Assembly: GCF_014779555.2 (NCBI RefSeq)
Contig: NZ_CP094357.1
Location: 5,394,001-5,458,000, forward strand
DNA from: Lysobacter capsici
GTDB lineage: Bacteria; Pseudomonadota; Gammaproteobacteria; Xanthomonadales; Xanthomonadaceae
Reading direction: 5' to 3'
Length of the DNA: 64,000 nucleotides
In this document: positions 1 through 7,419 of the stretch, piece after piece
How the letters are laid out: each line of letters opens with the position of its first letter
Numbering within the stretch: the stretch's first letter is position 1
The notes under the pieces: generated by a model
Seen by the model: only the letters and a program-made list of their open reading frames with translations
What the model was told of the DNA's origin: nothing
Databases searched by the model: none
Translations under genes and position numbers: made by a program

Positions 1-1
1 A

Positions 2-469
2 CGCTTGACGATGCCCGACGGCAGCACCATCGACGTGACCATTCCGGCCGGCGTCGTCGACGGACAGATCCTGCGACTCAAAGGCAAGGGCGCGCCGGGC
101 GCGGGCCAAGGCGGTCCCGGCGATGCGCTGGTCGAGATCGAAGTCGTCGCCGATCCGCGCTTCAGCCGCGACGGCGACGATCTCACCCTGGAATTGCCGG
201 TCTCGCTGACCGAGGCGGTGCTCGGCGATCGCATCCGGGTGGCGACGCCGACCGGCGAGGCGACGATGACGATTCCGCCCGGATCCAACAGCGGCACCGT
301 GCTGCGGCTGAAGGGCATGGGCGCGCCGCGCCGCGGCGGCGGACGCGGCGACCAATACGTCCGGCTGACGATCGTGCTGCCCAAGGGTGGCGATCCGGAG
401 CTGACCAAATTCGTTTCGGACTGGAGCGCCGGCAAGGCGTTCAATCCACGCGGGGAGGCCAAGGCATGA
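2..469 (+). CDS. cbpA: CbpA/DnaJ-type co-chaperone, C-terminal part (cut by window edge)
   Basis: This is the end of an Hsp40 co-chaperone. The frame is open to the left edge, so the J-domain and the start lie outside the window, and the TTG at position 5 is only an internal codon. The visible 155 residues form the two-barrel DnaJ C-terminal domain: a repeated pattern of IPAG or IPPG followed by LRLKGxGAP occurs twice, and VEIEVVADPRFSRDGDDL marks the second barrel. No zinc-finger cysteines are seen, which fits CbpA (type II) rather than DnaJ. The stop overlaps the start of the next gene by four bases (ATGA). That neighbour is a CbpM-type modulator, which supports the cbpA assignment. In the family these proteins deliver clients to DnaK and bind curved DNA. 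Confidence 0.88.
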   Translation, partial: RLTMPDGSTIDVTIPAGVVDGQILRLKGKGAPGAGQGGPGDALVEIEVVADPRFSRDGDDLTLELPVSLTEAVLGDRIRVATPTGEATMTIPPGSNSGTVLRLKGMGAPRRGGGRGDQYVRLTIVLPKGGDPELTKFVSDWSAGKAFNPRGEAKA

Positions 470-771
470 AGACCATCGACATGGCGCAGTTCCTCAACGA
501 ATCCACGATCGAGCTGCACACGCTGGAGCGCTGGATCGAACAGCGCTGGATCGTCCCGCTCGATGCCACCGCGCGCGTGGAAATCTCCGAAACCGACGCG
601 GCGCGGGCGATGTTCATCCGCGATCTTACCGGCGACCTCGGCGTCAACGACGAGGGCGTCGCGGTGGTGCTGCATCTGGTCGATCAGTTGCACGGCTTGC
701 GTCGCGCGCTGACCGAATTGCGGATCGAGATGAACGCATCGCGCGGCGACCCCGGCCGCGAGGCCGACTGA
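466..771 (+). CDS. cbpM: CbpM-type chaperone modulator
   Basis: This 101-residue soluble protein resembles CbpM, which binds the J-domain of CbpA and inhibits both its co-chaperone and DNA-binding activities. The MerR-like helix-turn-helix signature is visible at about residues 5-35 (FLNESTIELHTLERWIEQRW), followed by the family segment ending in LHLVDQLHGLRRAL at about residues 68-82. The length matches the family. The start codon overlaps the cbpA stop, so the two are probably translationally coupled and made in similar amounts. Assignment rests on the motif and on the cbpA neighbour. Confidence 0.85.
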   Translation: MKTIDMAQFLNESTIELHTLERWIEQRWIVPLDATARVEISETDAARAMFIRDLTGDLGVNDEGVAVVLHLVDQLHGLRRALTELRIEMNASRGDPGREAD

Positions 772-1005
772 GCCGCATCCGGCACGTCCAGGGCACAGGC
801 CTGCATGCTCATGAACCTGGCGCCAACAGGCCCGATCGGCCCCGTCCCAGGCGACCCTCCCAGTCATGCCCCGGCACGGCCGCTGAACGGCCACGGCCCG
901 GTCCCGCCGAAACCGGTCTTTGGCGCTAAGCTCTGGCCACGACGCGTGGGCGGTTGCCCCGCGATCGCCGTTCCTGCCCTGACGCACTACGACGAGGTGC
1001 CCGCG

Positions 1006-1713
1006 ATGAAATCCCTGAAGCGTTCCGCTCAGTGCCTGATGCTCGGCCTGAGCTTGTCCCTGGCCTTGTCGGCACAGGCCCAGACCGTCGGCTACAACAT
1101 CCGCACCGGCGACGTCTGGGTCGACACGCGGCTGGGCGAGATCAACGATTACGGCCGCCGTTATCCGGAGCCTTTCGTCGACGAAATCAGCGGCTACTAC
1201 GGTGCGCCGCGCTCGTATGTCGAAGAGCTGCTGCAGCGTCGTCGCTGGGCGCCGGGCGATGTCTACTACGCCTGCGCGCTCGCCCGTTCGCTCGGCGTGC
1301 CGTGCCAGAACGTCGTGCGCGAGTACGACCGCAACCCCGGTCAGGGTTGGGGCGCGGTCGCCAAACGCATGGGCATCAAGCCCGGCTCGCCCGCGTTCCA
1401 TGCGCTCAAGCGCGGCGCGGTGACGACCTACGACCGGTGGGGCTATCCGATCCGTGTCGATCAGTCCGTGCACGTGAACTGGGCCGACCACGGTCCCGGC
1501 AAGGGGCACGGCAAATCGAAAGGACCCGATCACCGCTCGTACGACTCGGGCTATCCGTCTTCGCAGGGCCACGGCAAGGGAAAGAGCCACAAGGGCGGCG
1601 AATCGCACGGCAACGGTCACGGTAAAGACAAGGGCCACGGTAAAGGCCACGGCAATGGCAATGGCAATGGCAATGGCAATGGCAAAGGTAACGGCAAGGG
1701 CCATGGGCACTGA
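1006..1713 (+). CDS. Secreted protein with Gly/His/Lys/Asn-rich tail
   Basis: No function recognised. The start is placed at ATG 1006 because it follows a GAGGT ribosome site and opens a good Sec signal peptide (MKSLKR, hydrophobic LMLGLSLSLALS, cleavage near AQAQ). The same frame is open upstream to 805, but that part is proline-rich and not protein-like. The mature part has an acidic/aromatic region with two Cys (about residues 97 and 107 of the precursor). The last 70 or so residues are low-complexity Gly, His, Lys and Asn, including five GN pairs. Such a tail could bind metal ions or polyanions, but this is inference. It stands alone, with a hairpin about 40 bases downstream. Confidence 0.75.
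   Translation: MKSLKRSAQCLMLGLSLSLALSAQAQTVGYNIRTGDVWVDTRLGEINDYGRRYPEPFVDEISGYYGAPRSYVEELLQRRRWAPGDVYYACALARSLGVPCQNVVREYDRNPGQGWGAVAKRMGIKPGSPAFHALKRGAVTTYDRWGYPIRVDQSVHVNWADHGPGKGHGKSKGPDHRSYDSGYPSSQGHGKGKSHKGGESHGNGHGKDKGHGKGHGNGNGNGNGNGKGNGKGHGH
1651..1680 (+). repeat. Five tandem copies of GGCAAT inside a gene
   Basis: Five perfect head-to-tail copies of the hexamer GGCAAT, encoding (Gly-Asn)5 in the tail of the secreted protein. Slippage by one unit would add or remove two residues without a frameshift, so tail length may vary between strains. Confidence 0.9.
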
Positions 1714-2122
1714 GCCAGCGTCGGCCGTGTAAACGACGACGCGTTCGTCTCGATCCGGCCGAGCCGCGAAGCGGTTTCGGCCGGGTCGATTGAGCAAGGT
1801 TCAACCGCGCTTTCGCGCCGGCGCCGTTTCACGATCCAGGGCGTAGCGACCTCGGCATTGTGCTCGGCCGAAATCGGCGGTCATCGCATCACAGTTCGCT
1901 GCCTGCCTACACCGCCTGACGTGGTTCAGCCGCTCGATCGCCCGGGTCGGATGCTGACGGAACCGACAGCCCCAAGATCGATATCCACGGGCCGCGACGC
2001 AAGCGGTATATGTCATATAGGGCGCATGACGGATCGTGCGGAAAGAATGTCCAGGAATTAATTTTGAACGTGGAAGAGCCCCAGGCTTGGTCCGGCGAGC
2101 GATAGGACTTTCGCATACCGTC
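1714..2122. other. Gene-free stretch between convergent genes
   Basis: No convincing gene on either strand. It holds the hairpin at 1755-1784 and an AT-rich palindrome TATATGTCATATA at 2007-2019, which stands out from the GC-rich surroundings and might be a protein-binding site. Short frames here have no family-like features. Confidence 0.5.
1755..1784 (+). terminator. GC-rich hairpin after the secreted protein gene
   Basis: An inverted repeat (CCGGCCGA...TTCGGCCGG plus inner CCGC/GCGG with a GAA loop) lies 41 bases after the stop at 1713. There is no T-run, so it may terminate only weakly or act as a 3' mRNA stabiliser. Confidence 0.4.
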
Positions 2123-2449
2123 TCAATCGCTCGGCGTCGGCGCCTGATGCAGATGAATCGCCAGCCAGATGGCGCCCTGCGAAACCCGCCGCACGGTGTG
2201 GGGCGTGCCGGCGGGCAAGAAGACATAGCCGCCGGCACGAAGCTCGATGGTCTCACCCGCGACCTCCACGGTCGCCTCTCCCTGCAGCAACGCGACCCAC
2301 TCGTCCTGGGCCTGCACGTACTCCATCGGAACCGTCGCGGCGGAGCTGAGGATGCGCTCGACGACAAGGTTCTTGTGCGTGAGCAAGGTCTCGAAGCGCT
2401 CGCCCTGGACAGGCGCATCGGCATCGGCGAACAGGTTTCCAGTCGACAT
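2123..2449 (-). CDS. Small single-domain cupin protein
   Basis: A 108-residue cupin, a one-barrel fold used for metal-dependent enzymes and small-molecule sensors. The barrel runs from about residue 25 to 100. The first cupin box is loosely visible around EWVALLQGEATVEV and the second as GYVFLPAGTPHTV, giving at least one metal-type His. The start at 2449 is supported by a strong GAGAGGAGG ribosome site ten bases upstream. No signal peptide is seen, so it is cytoplasmic. It stands alone between a hypothetical and a methyltransferase gene on the same strand (gap 118 bases). Substrate unknown. Confidence 0.75.
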   Translation of the reverse strand: MSTGNLFADADAPVQGERFETLLTHKNLVVERILSSAATVPMEYVQAQDEWVALLQGEATVEVAGETIELRAGGYVFLPAGTPHTVRRVSQGAIWLAIHLHQAPTPSD

Positions 2450-2567
2450 GCGAACGACCTCCTCTCCAATCGGGCTCGGTCTCGAATCGGCCGCTTCGCG
2501 AAGCCATCGGGCTCGATGCTGTTGTCAGACGCGAGCCTACACGAACAGCGTCGACATCAAGCCGCTT

Positions 2568-3278
2568 CTAGGACGGGTTATACGCAACCCACCCCTTGAA
2601 GGTGAACGCGGCATAGAACAGCTCGACATTGTCGAACCCGGCCTCGCGCAGCAGCGCCACGTCCTGTTCGGGCGAGAGCATGGGCAGTCGAGTGTCGAGC
2701 GCGGCGACTGATTTGCCCGCATCCCACGCGGCGATGCCGCCGGACGCCACCGCGAATGCCGCATAGCGATTGAGCCAATGCAGCTTGCGATCGTCGGGAA
2801 CGCTGTGGTGGGCCACGATCAACGGCGCGCTTGGCTTCAGCCGCCGCCTGAGTTCGATCAGCGTCCGCAGGCGTTCCTCGGCGGGCAGAAAATGCAAGGT
2901 CAGCAGACAGGTCGCGCCGTCGAACGGGCCGACCGGCGCTACGTCGATGTAGCCCTCGCACAGTTCGATACGCGACGCGAGCGCACCCAAGGTTTCGCTC
3001 GCCAGTTTCAGCATCTCGGCTGAGGGATCCACACCGACGAAGCGCCATTCGGGCTGCGCTTCGGCAAAGACCTTCAGTTCCAAGCCGCCGCCAGCGCCGA
3101 GGACGAGGACACTGCCCTCGCGTGGAACAGCTTCGGCAAGCAGCAACGTCGTCATCTGCTGAAGCGCATGGAAGCCCGGAACCTGCCTGACCGGACCTTG
3201 GGCGTAACGGGCAACGGCTTGAGGATCGGAAAACGACGACAAAGCACGGCTCCACGTGAGGACTTCAACGCGGCTCAT
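2568..3278 (-). CDS. SAM-dependent class I methyltransferase
   Basis: A 236-residue Rossmann-fold methyltransferase. Motif I (SVLVLGAGGGLELKVF) is at about residues 56-71, the acidic end of strand beta2 is in FVGVDPSAEMLKLA, and the post-motif region LLTLHFLPAEERLRTL follows. The closing VELFYAAFTFKGWVAY is typical of a group annotated as methyltransferase domain 25. The frame runs open far upstream to 3875, but ATG 3278 (MSRVEVLTW) is the first start that gives family-like sequence. The upstream part would collide with a better-looking plus-strand gene. The substrate cannot be told from sequence. Confidence 0.8.
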   Translation of the reverse strand: MSRVEVLTWSRALSSFSDPQAVARYAQGPVRQVPGFHALQQMTTLLLAEAVPREGSVLVLGAGGGLELKVFAEAQPEWRFVGVDPSAEMLKLASETLGALASRIELCEGYIDVAPVGPFDGATCLLTLHFLPAEERLRTLIELRRRLKPSAPLIVAHHSVPDDRKLHWLNRYAAFAVASGGIAAWDAGKSVAALDTRLPMLSPEQDVALLREAGFDNVELFYAAFTFKGWVAYNPS

Positions 3279-3446
3279 GCTAGCGCAGCGCGTCCATGCG
3301 CAGCCGACCGCCGGCACTTGGGTCTGTTCCATTGATGCGCCGCTTTGGGGTACGCATAGCAACCGGCCCATAATGCCGCAGGCGATCCGCCGCAAGCGGA
3401 TGCCTTCTGCCCCGCTGCAATTCCCACCAACCCCAAAAAGATCCGC

Positions 3447-3806
3447 ATGCCCACTAAAGCACGACCCCGGCTGATGACGATTGGGACGGCTGTGTACTTG
3501 TGGATCGTTCGCTCCATGGACCCTCAGCACGTCGTCCTGAAAGTCTGGTCCAGGCAGCGAGGGCGCAAGGATTTCCCGCTTGAAGTTCGCTTCCGCTTCG
3601 ACGATCCGTGGTTGAACTATGGCCCGATCATCACCACGCCCAGCGAACGGCGCCATGAGTTTTTCGAGCTGGCGCCGGTCACTCCGAAAATGGTGTGCTG
3701 GGCGATCGATGCGGCGATCGCTGCGGGCTGGAATCCGGAGCAACCGCGCGAGCATCGCCTGTTCGAGCGAGGATTGAACGGCGATCTGCTGAGCGCGCAA
3801 GGCTGA
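3447..3806 (+). CDS. Conserved hypothetical protein, 119 aa
   Basis: Not recognised. The protein looks real because of its balanced composition and globular pattern (VLKVWSRQRG, LEVRFRFDDPWLNYGP, CWAIDAAIAAGWNPE). It has a mixed beta start and a helical end and no signal peptide. The start is uncertain: ATG 3447 is the longest, while ATG 3474 and ATG 3516 (MDPQHVVLK) are possible shorter starts, and none has a strong ribosome site. It is divergent from the methyltransferase gene and convergent with lanM. A short GC stem lies in the 93-base gap to lanM. Confidence 0.55.
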   Translation: MPTKARPRLMTIGTAVYLWIVRSMDPQHVVLKVWSRQRGRKDFPLEVRFRFDDPWLNYGPIITTPSERRHEFFELAPVTPKMVCWAIDAAIAAGWNPEQPREHRLFERGLNGDLLSAQG

Positions 3807-3850
3807 AGCACCGAGGCGTTCCTGCTCGGCTCTCGCGCTGACGGAGAGAA

Positions 3851-3868
3851 CCGGCCGTTCAAGGCCGG
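3851..3868. terminator. Short GC stem between convergent genes
   Basis: CCGGCC/GGCCGG with a six-base loop sits between the hypothetical gene and lanM, which converge here. It lacks a T-run on either side, so any termination role is weak inference. Confidence 0.25.
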
Positions 3869-3899
3869 CCGACATCCGCTATCGAGCGACAACGGACAT

Positions 3900-6770
3900 C
3901 TACGAGATCGCCAGCGCGTCCGTATCCATCACCGTCTCGTGCACTTTCGCCGCGGTTTTCCGCCGACATTCGAGCAACAGCGGCGAGGCGAGGTCGCAAT
4001 CGGGATGCATGCGGTTGAGGGCATGAATCGCGCCGGCCAGGCCGGTCATCAGCCCGGGCGTGAACGCCTGGCGGGTGATGCCGCCGACGATGCCATGCTC
4101 CTCGATCGCCGAGACCACTTCGGCGGTCGCCTCATCGAAATCGGTGGCGGCGCCTTGCGGATCGAGCGCCGACGCGCGCACCAATAGTTCCCACAGCGAG
4201 AAATCGCCGTGACAAAGCGTGTGGGTGAAGCCCCATTGGCCGCGCGACGCCGCCACCGCGCGGCGCAGGTCGCGCAGATCGCGCGGATCGCCGTGGCGCG
4301 CATACAGATCGGCCGCGGCCAGGCCGATGCCGACCCCGCCGTTGCACCAGGTCGGAAAATTCACCGTGTCCTTCATGCGCACATCGCGCCAGTTGCCGGC
4401 CGCCGCGTCGAACAACGAATCCTGGAACGCGAACGCGCCCTCGGCGAGCGCATTCCAGCGCCGACGATCGTCTTCGCTGCCGGCACCGGTCCGGGCCAGA
4501 CGCGCCAGCGCCCAGCCGATGCCGTAGCCGCCGTGGGCGAAGCCGCCGATCGGATCGGCGATTCCCGCGGTCAGCCAATAGGTGCCTTGCTCGTCGACCC
4601 GCACCTTCGATTCCAGATGCGACGCCGCGCGCGCGGCGAGCGCCAGCCAACGCGGATCGGCGGTCGCCTCGGCGAGGCCCAGCAGCGGCGCGATGGCGCC
4701 GCCGCTGCCGTCGGTGATGTCCAGGCTGGGATCGTCGTCGAAGCCTTTTTGCTCCAGCGCCGCCGCGCACGCGCAGGCGTTGGCGAGCAAGTGTGGGCGT
4801 CCCAGCAGATCGTGCAACACCAGCCAGGCCCAGATGCGGCTGCCGTCGCCGGTGAACCCGCCGACCGTCGCCGGCGTCTGCGCCGCGACGAAGGTTTGCA
4901 AGGCGAGCAAGGCGCCCTCGAGCGCTTCGTCGACACCGGCGACCGGATCGGCGCGTCCGTGCGCGACTTCATGCCGATAGCCGGCCAAGGTCACCGCCAC
5001 GCCGCCGAGGCCGAAATACGCGTCGGCGCCGAGCGGCTGCACATGCCAGCCCTGGCTGCCGAAACTTTCCGGCGTGATCCAGGTGACCGAGCCGTCTTCG
5101 CCGCGCACGGCGAGCTGCAACAGACGCTGCATCGTTTCGGCGGCCAGCCGGCGGCGGCGTTCGTCGAGCCGGTCTCGATGCGGATGGCGAGCATAGTGCG
5201 AGCGACTGTCGCGTTGGTCCGGGCCATCCGCGCCGCTGTTGAGCTGGGTGACCACCAGCGAACTGCGAATCGTCATTTCCTCCAGTTCGATCCGCATGCC
5301 GCGCCAGTTGGCGAGCGTTCCGGCGATGCGTTCGGGCGACAGCGACAGCGCGAAGATCGGAATATCGCCGTAACGCAGCGCATCGATTTCGCCGGCGATG
5401 TCCTCCGGCGACGGCTGCGCGCCGCCACCGGCGCTGGAGAACAAGACACGGGCGCGCTCGATCGCCTTGGCTTCTTCGTGCAGCGACGCCGGATGCCAGA
5501 GCATGCGGCCGATTTCCACGTAGACCTGGGTGGTGCGGCGCACGTCGCGGGCGCGGCAGCCTTCGAACGCGGCGAGCAACGGCGCGAGCCGGCCGTCCGC
5601 GTCGAGTCGGCGCAGCCGATGCGAGGCGTCGAGAAAGGCCTCGGTGATCTCGTCCCAATAACGCGACACATCCGGGTTCGCACTGGGATGGTTCTGCGAC
5701 CTGTCCATGTCCGCTTCGACCAGTTCCACCCGCGCGGCGGTGGTGCCGTCGTCGGCGATGACCGGAACCTGCAACTGCGGCTGTTCGCCCGGCAAGGAAC
5801 CGGCGGCGGACAAGTCCGCGCGGCCGAAACCCACGCTGCGCGAACGGAACGGCACGATGCCGGTACGCAGCACCGAGTCCTGGATCAGGGTCTGGGCGAG
5901 GTCGTAGGCCTGGCCGTAGTTCGACGATGCGACCGGCCGCGCGGCCGCGAACAAGCTTTCGACATCCACGACCACCGGCACCGGGCCCGACGCGACCAGA
6001 TTCTCCAGATGGATGTCGGTGCCGCCGAGCAGGCGCAGCATCGCCAGCCAATGGCCGAGGCCGCGATAGAAGCGGCGCAGTTCGTCGTCGCCGTCGCAAT
6101 AGCGATGTTCGATGAAAGCCGCCCAGCCGTAGTCGCCGCGATCGAGCACCGCGGGCACGCGGATGCGCTGTTCCTCGTCGAACAACTGGGCAAGGAACGC
6201 ATCGAACACCGCATCGATGCGCAGCGAGCGCGGCTTGTACATCACCTGCCCGGCTTCGAAGGTGAGCCGGGCCACGGTCTGCCCGCCTTCGTGCAGGTCG
6301 CCCTGGCCGAGGCTGAGCTTGATCAGGCGACCGGGCGCGGCGCCCATGAACTCGGCCAGCGCGGCGCGATCGGCGATCAGGCGCGCCACCAGGGTTTCGA
6401 TCGCCGCGCATTGCTGGTCGAGCGCGCGCTGCAAGCGCTCGCGCAGCGGCGGATAGCGATGCTGCAGCAGCTCGGCGAATTGCGGGCTGAGCGCCTTGGC
6501 GACGAACTGGGCGAAACGGCCGGCCTCGTCTTCGGCGGTGAGCTCGCCGCCGAGCTTCGCCGCATGCAGTTCGAGCAGCAGCACGCGATTGAGCTTGAGC
6601 CGCGCGTTCTCGTACAAGGCCTGCGCGAGCGCCGCGCGGATCAGTTCCGATTCGCGCGCGTCGATGCCTGCGGACAAGGCCGCGAGCCGGGTATCGAAGG
6701 CGTCGCGCGCGGCGGCGGTGAAATGGTCGATGATCGGACCGAAGCCCTCGTGGATACGGCTTTCGGTCAT
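3900..6770 (-). CDS. lanM: Class II lanthipeptide synthetase LanM
   Basis: A 956-residue bifunctional enzyme that dehydrates Ser/Thr in a precursor peptide and joins them to Cys as thioether rings. The N-terminal dehydratase (about 1-560) shows the kinase-like motifs YKPRSLRID (179-186), GGTDIHLEN (249-257) and VVVDVES (266-272). The LanC-like cyclase (about 580-956) has GGFAHGGYGIGWA with His746. It also has the zinc ligands Cys809 (TWCNGG) and Cys853-His854 (TLCHGD), all present, so both activities should be intact. Length is normal for LanM. The gene lies 116 bases behind the precursor gene lanA on the same strand, with a hairpin between them that may reduce its expression relative to lanA. 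The ribosome site is weak. Confidence 0.95.
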   Translation of the reverse strand: MTESRIHEGFGPIIDHFTAAARDAFDTRLAALSAGIDARESELIRAALAQALYENARLKLNRVLLLELHAAKLGGELTAEDEAGRFAQFVAKALSPQFAELLQHRYPPLRERLQRALDQQCAAIETLVARLIADRAALAEFMGAAPGRLIKLSLGQGDLHEGGQTVARLTFEAGQVMYKPRSLRIDAVFDAFLAQLFDEEQRIRVPAVLDRGDYGWAAFIEHRYCDGDDELRRFYRGLGHWLAMLRLLGGTDIHLENLVASGPVPVVVDVESLFAAARPVASSNYGQAYDLAQTLIQDSVLRTGIVPFRSRSVGFGRADLSAAGSLPGEQPQLQVPVIADDGTTAARVELVEADMDRSQNHPSANPDVSRYWDEITEAFLDASHRLRRLDADGRLAPLLAAFEGCRARDVRRTTQVYVEIGRMLWHPASLHEEAKAIERARVLFSSAGGGAQPSPEDIAGEIDALRYGDIPIFALSLSPERIAGTLANWRGMRIELEEMTIRSSLVVTQLNSGADGPDQRDSRSHYARHPHRDRLDERRRRLAAETMQRLLQLAVRGEDGSVTWITPESFGSQGWHVQPLGADAYFGLGGVAVTLAGYRHEVAHGRADPVAGVDEALEGALLALQTFVAAQTPATVGGFTGDGSRIWAWLVLHDLLGRPHLLANACACAAALEQKGFDDDPSLDITDGSGGAIAPLLGLAEATADPRWLALAARAASHLESKVRVDEQGTYWLTAGIADPIGGFAHGGYGIGWALARLARTGAGSEDDRRRWNALAEGAFAFQDSLFDAAAGNWRDVRMKDTVNFPTWCNGGVGIGLAAADLYARHGDPRDLRDLRRAVAASRGQWGFTHTLCHGDFSLWELLVRASALDPQGAATDFDEATAEVVSAIEEHGIVGGITRQAFTPGLMTGLAGAIHALNRMHPDCDLASPLLLECRRKTAAKVHETVMDTDALAIS

Positions 6771-6842
6771 TGCGACACCGGAATGGGATTCGGGAGAGCG
6801 GGCCGTGAGCCCGCGATCGATATGGATTCAGTACCGAGACGA

Positions 6843-6866
6843 CGCGCAACCCGGCTGGGTTGCGCG
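6843..6866 (-). terminator. Hairpin between lanA and lanM (attenuator-like)
   Basis: A perfect 10-bp stem (core GCGCAACCC/GGGTTGCGC, loop of four) lies just after the lanA stop at 6887. No clear T-run follows on the minus strand. Partial terminators in this position are common in lanthipeptide operons and keep precursor levels above enzyme levels; that role here is inferred. Confidence 0.55.
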
Positions 6867-6886
6867 CCGACGACCTCGTGAATGCC

Positions 6887-7072
6887 TTACATGCAGCAGT
6901 AGCAGCGGCCGCTCGGGCAGGTCGATATCGAAGTGGAGTGCGTCAACGGGGTCTTCATCGCTTCGTCCATCGCGATCTCCCCTTCGATGTAGAGCGGTCC
7001 CGCCGGATTCTTGTAACCGCCGACGTTGGTGGCGCCGGTGAGCCAGGCGGAGACGATATCGTTGCTTTGCAT
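6887..7072 (-). CDS. lanA: Class II lanthipeptide precursor LanA
   Basis: A 61-residue precursor peptide, the substrate of the adjacent LanM. An acidic leader (about 1-40, including NPAGPLYIEGE and MDEAM) is followed by a core of about 21 residues. The core holds eight Ser/Thr (41, 44, 46, 47, 48, 50, 51, 54) and four Cys (52, 57, 59, 60), so up to four thioether rings are possible. The C-terminus is very Cys-rich (CPSGRCYCCM). The leader has no GG or GA just before the core, unlike most class II leaders; the only GG is at 18-19. The ribosome site AAGGAGGA is excellent. No LanT protease/transporter is in the window, so the removal site and exporter are unknown. The product name and activity cannot be given. 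Confidence 0.88.
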   Translation of the reverse strand: MQSNDIVSAWLTGATNVGGYKNPAGPLYIEGEIAMDEAMKTPLTHSTSISTCPSGRCYCCM

Positions 7073-7224
7073 TGCAGGTCCTCCTTGAGTACTGAATGTC
7101 GCCCGGCAGACGGCGGCTCCGTGTGGCGAAACTCCGTCGCACCGGACATCGATTTCGAGCCTTGCGGCCTCTCACCGCGAGCCGATTTTCATCGGCGACG
7201 TACCTCAAGAGATACCGCCTCGGC

Positions 7225-7254
7225 ACTCTAAACAGCCGTATCGACAACTGTCAA
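7225..7254 (-). promoter_or_regulatory. Candidate lanA promoter
   Basis: On the minus strand a consensus TTGACA (7249-7254) is followed after 18 bases by TAGAGT (7225-7230). The predicted start lies near 7218, leaving a leader of about 145 bases before lanA. The surrounding 7073-7419 region is gene-free and less GC-rich, as expected for a promoter. Confidence 0.5.
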
Positions 7255-7419
7255 ATGAGCGCGGCGCTTAACTTTCGCTCGCGCTGTTCGGCCTCATCGC
7301 AGCGTTATGCGATGGCCCGACGGCATTCGATGAAGCGTTCGAAAAACGCGTCGGCCCGATGTTTGCATCGCTCGCAAGCGTTGCGCAAATCCGCCGATAG
7401 TGACCTAAACCTTATCGGC

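Noticed and set aside
1651-1680. Tandem repeat considered as a CRISPR-like array
   Set aside because: Six-base units without spacers inside a coding frame.
4209-6881. Long plus-strand open frame of 890 codons
   Set aside because: Exact antisense of lanM. Composition is that of a GC-rich shadow and no motif is visible.
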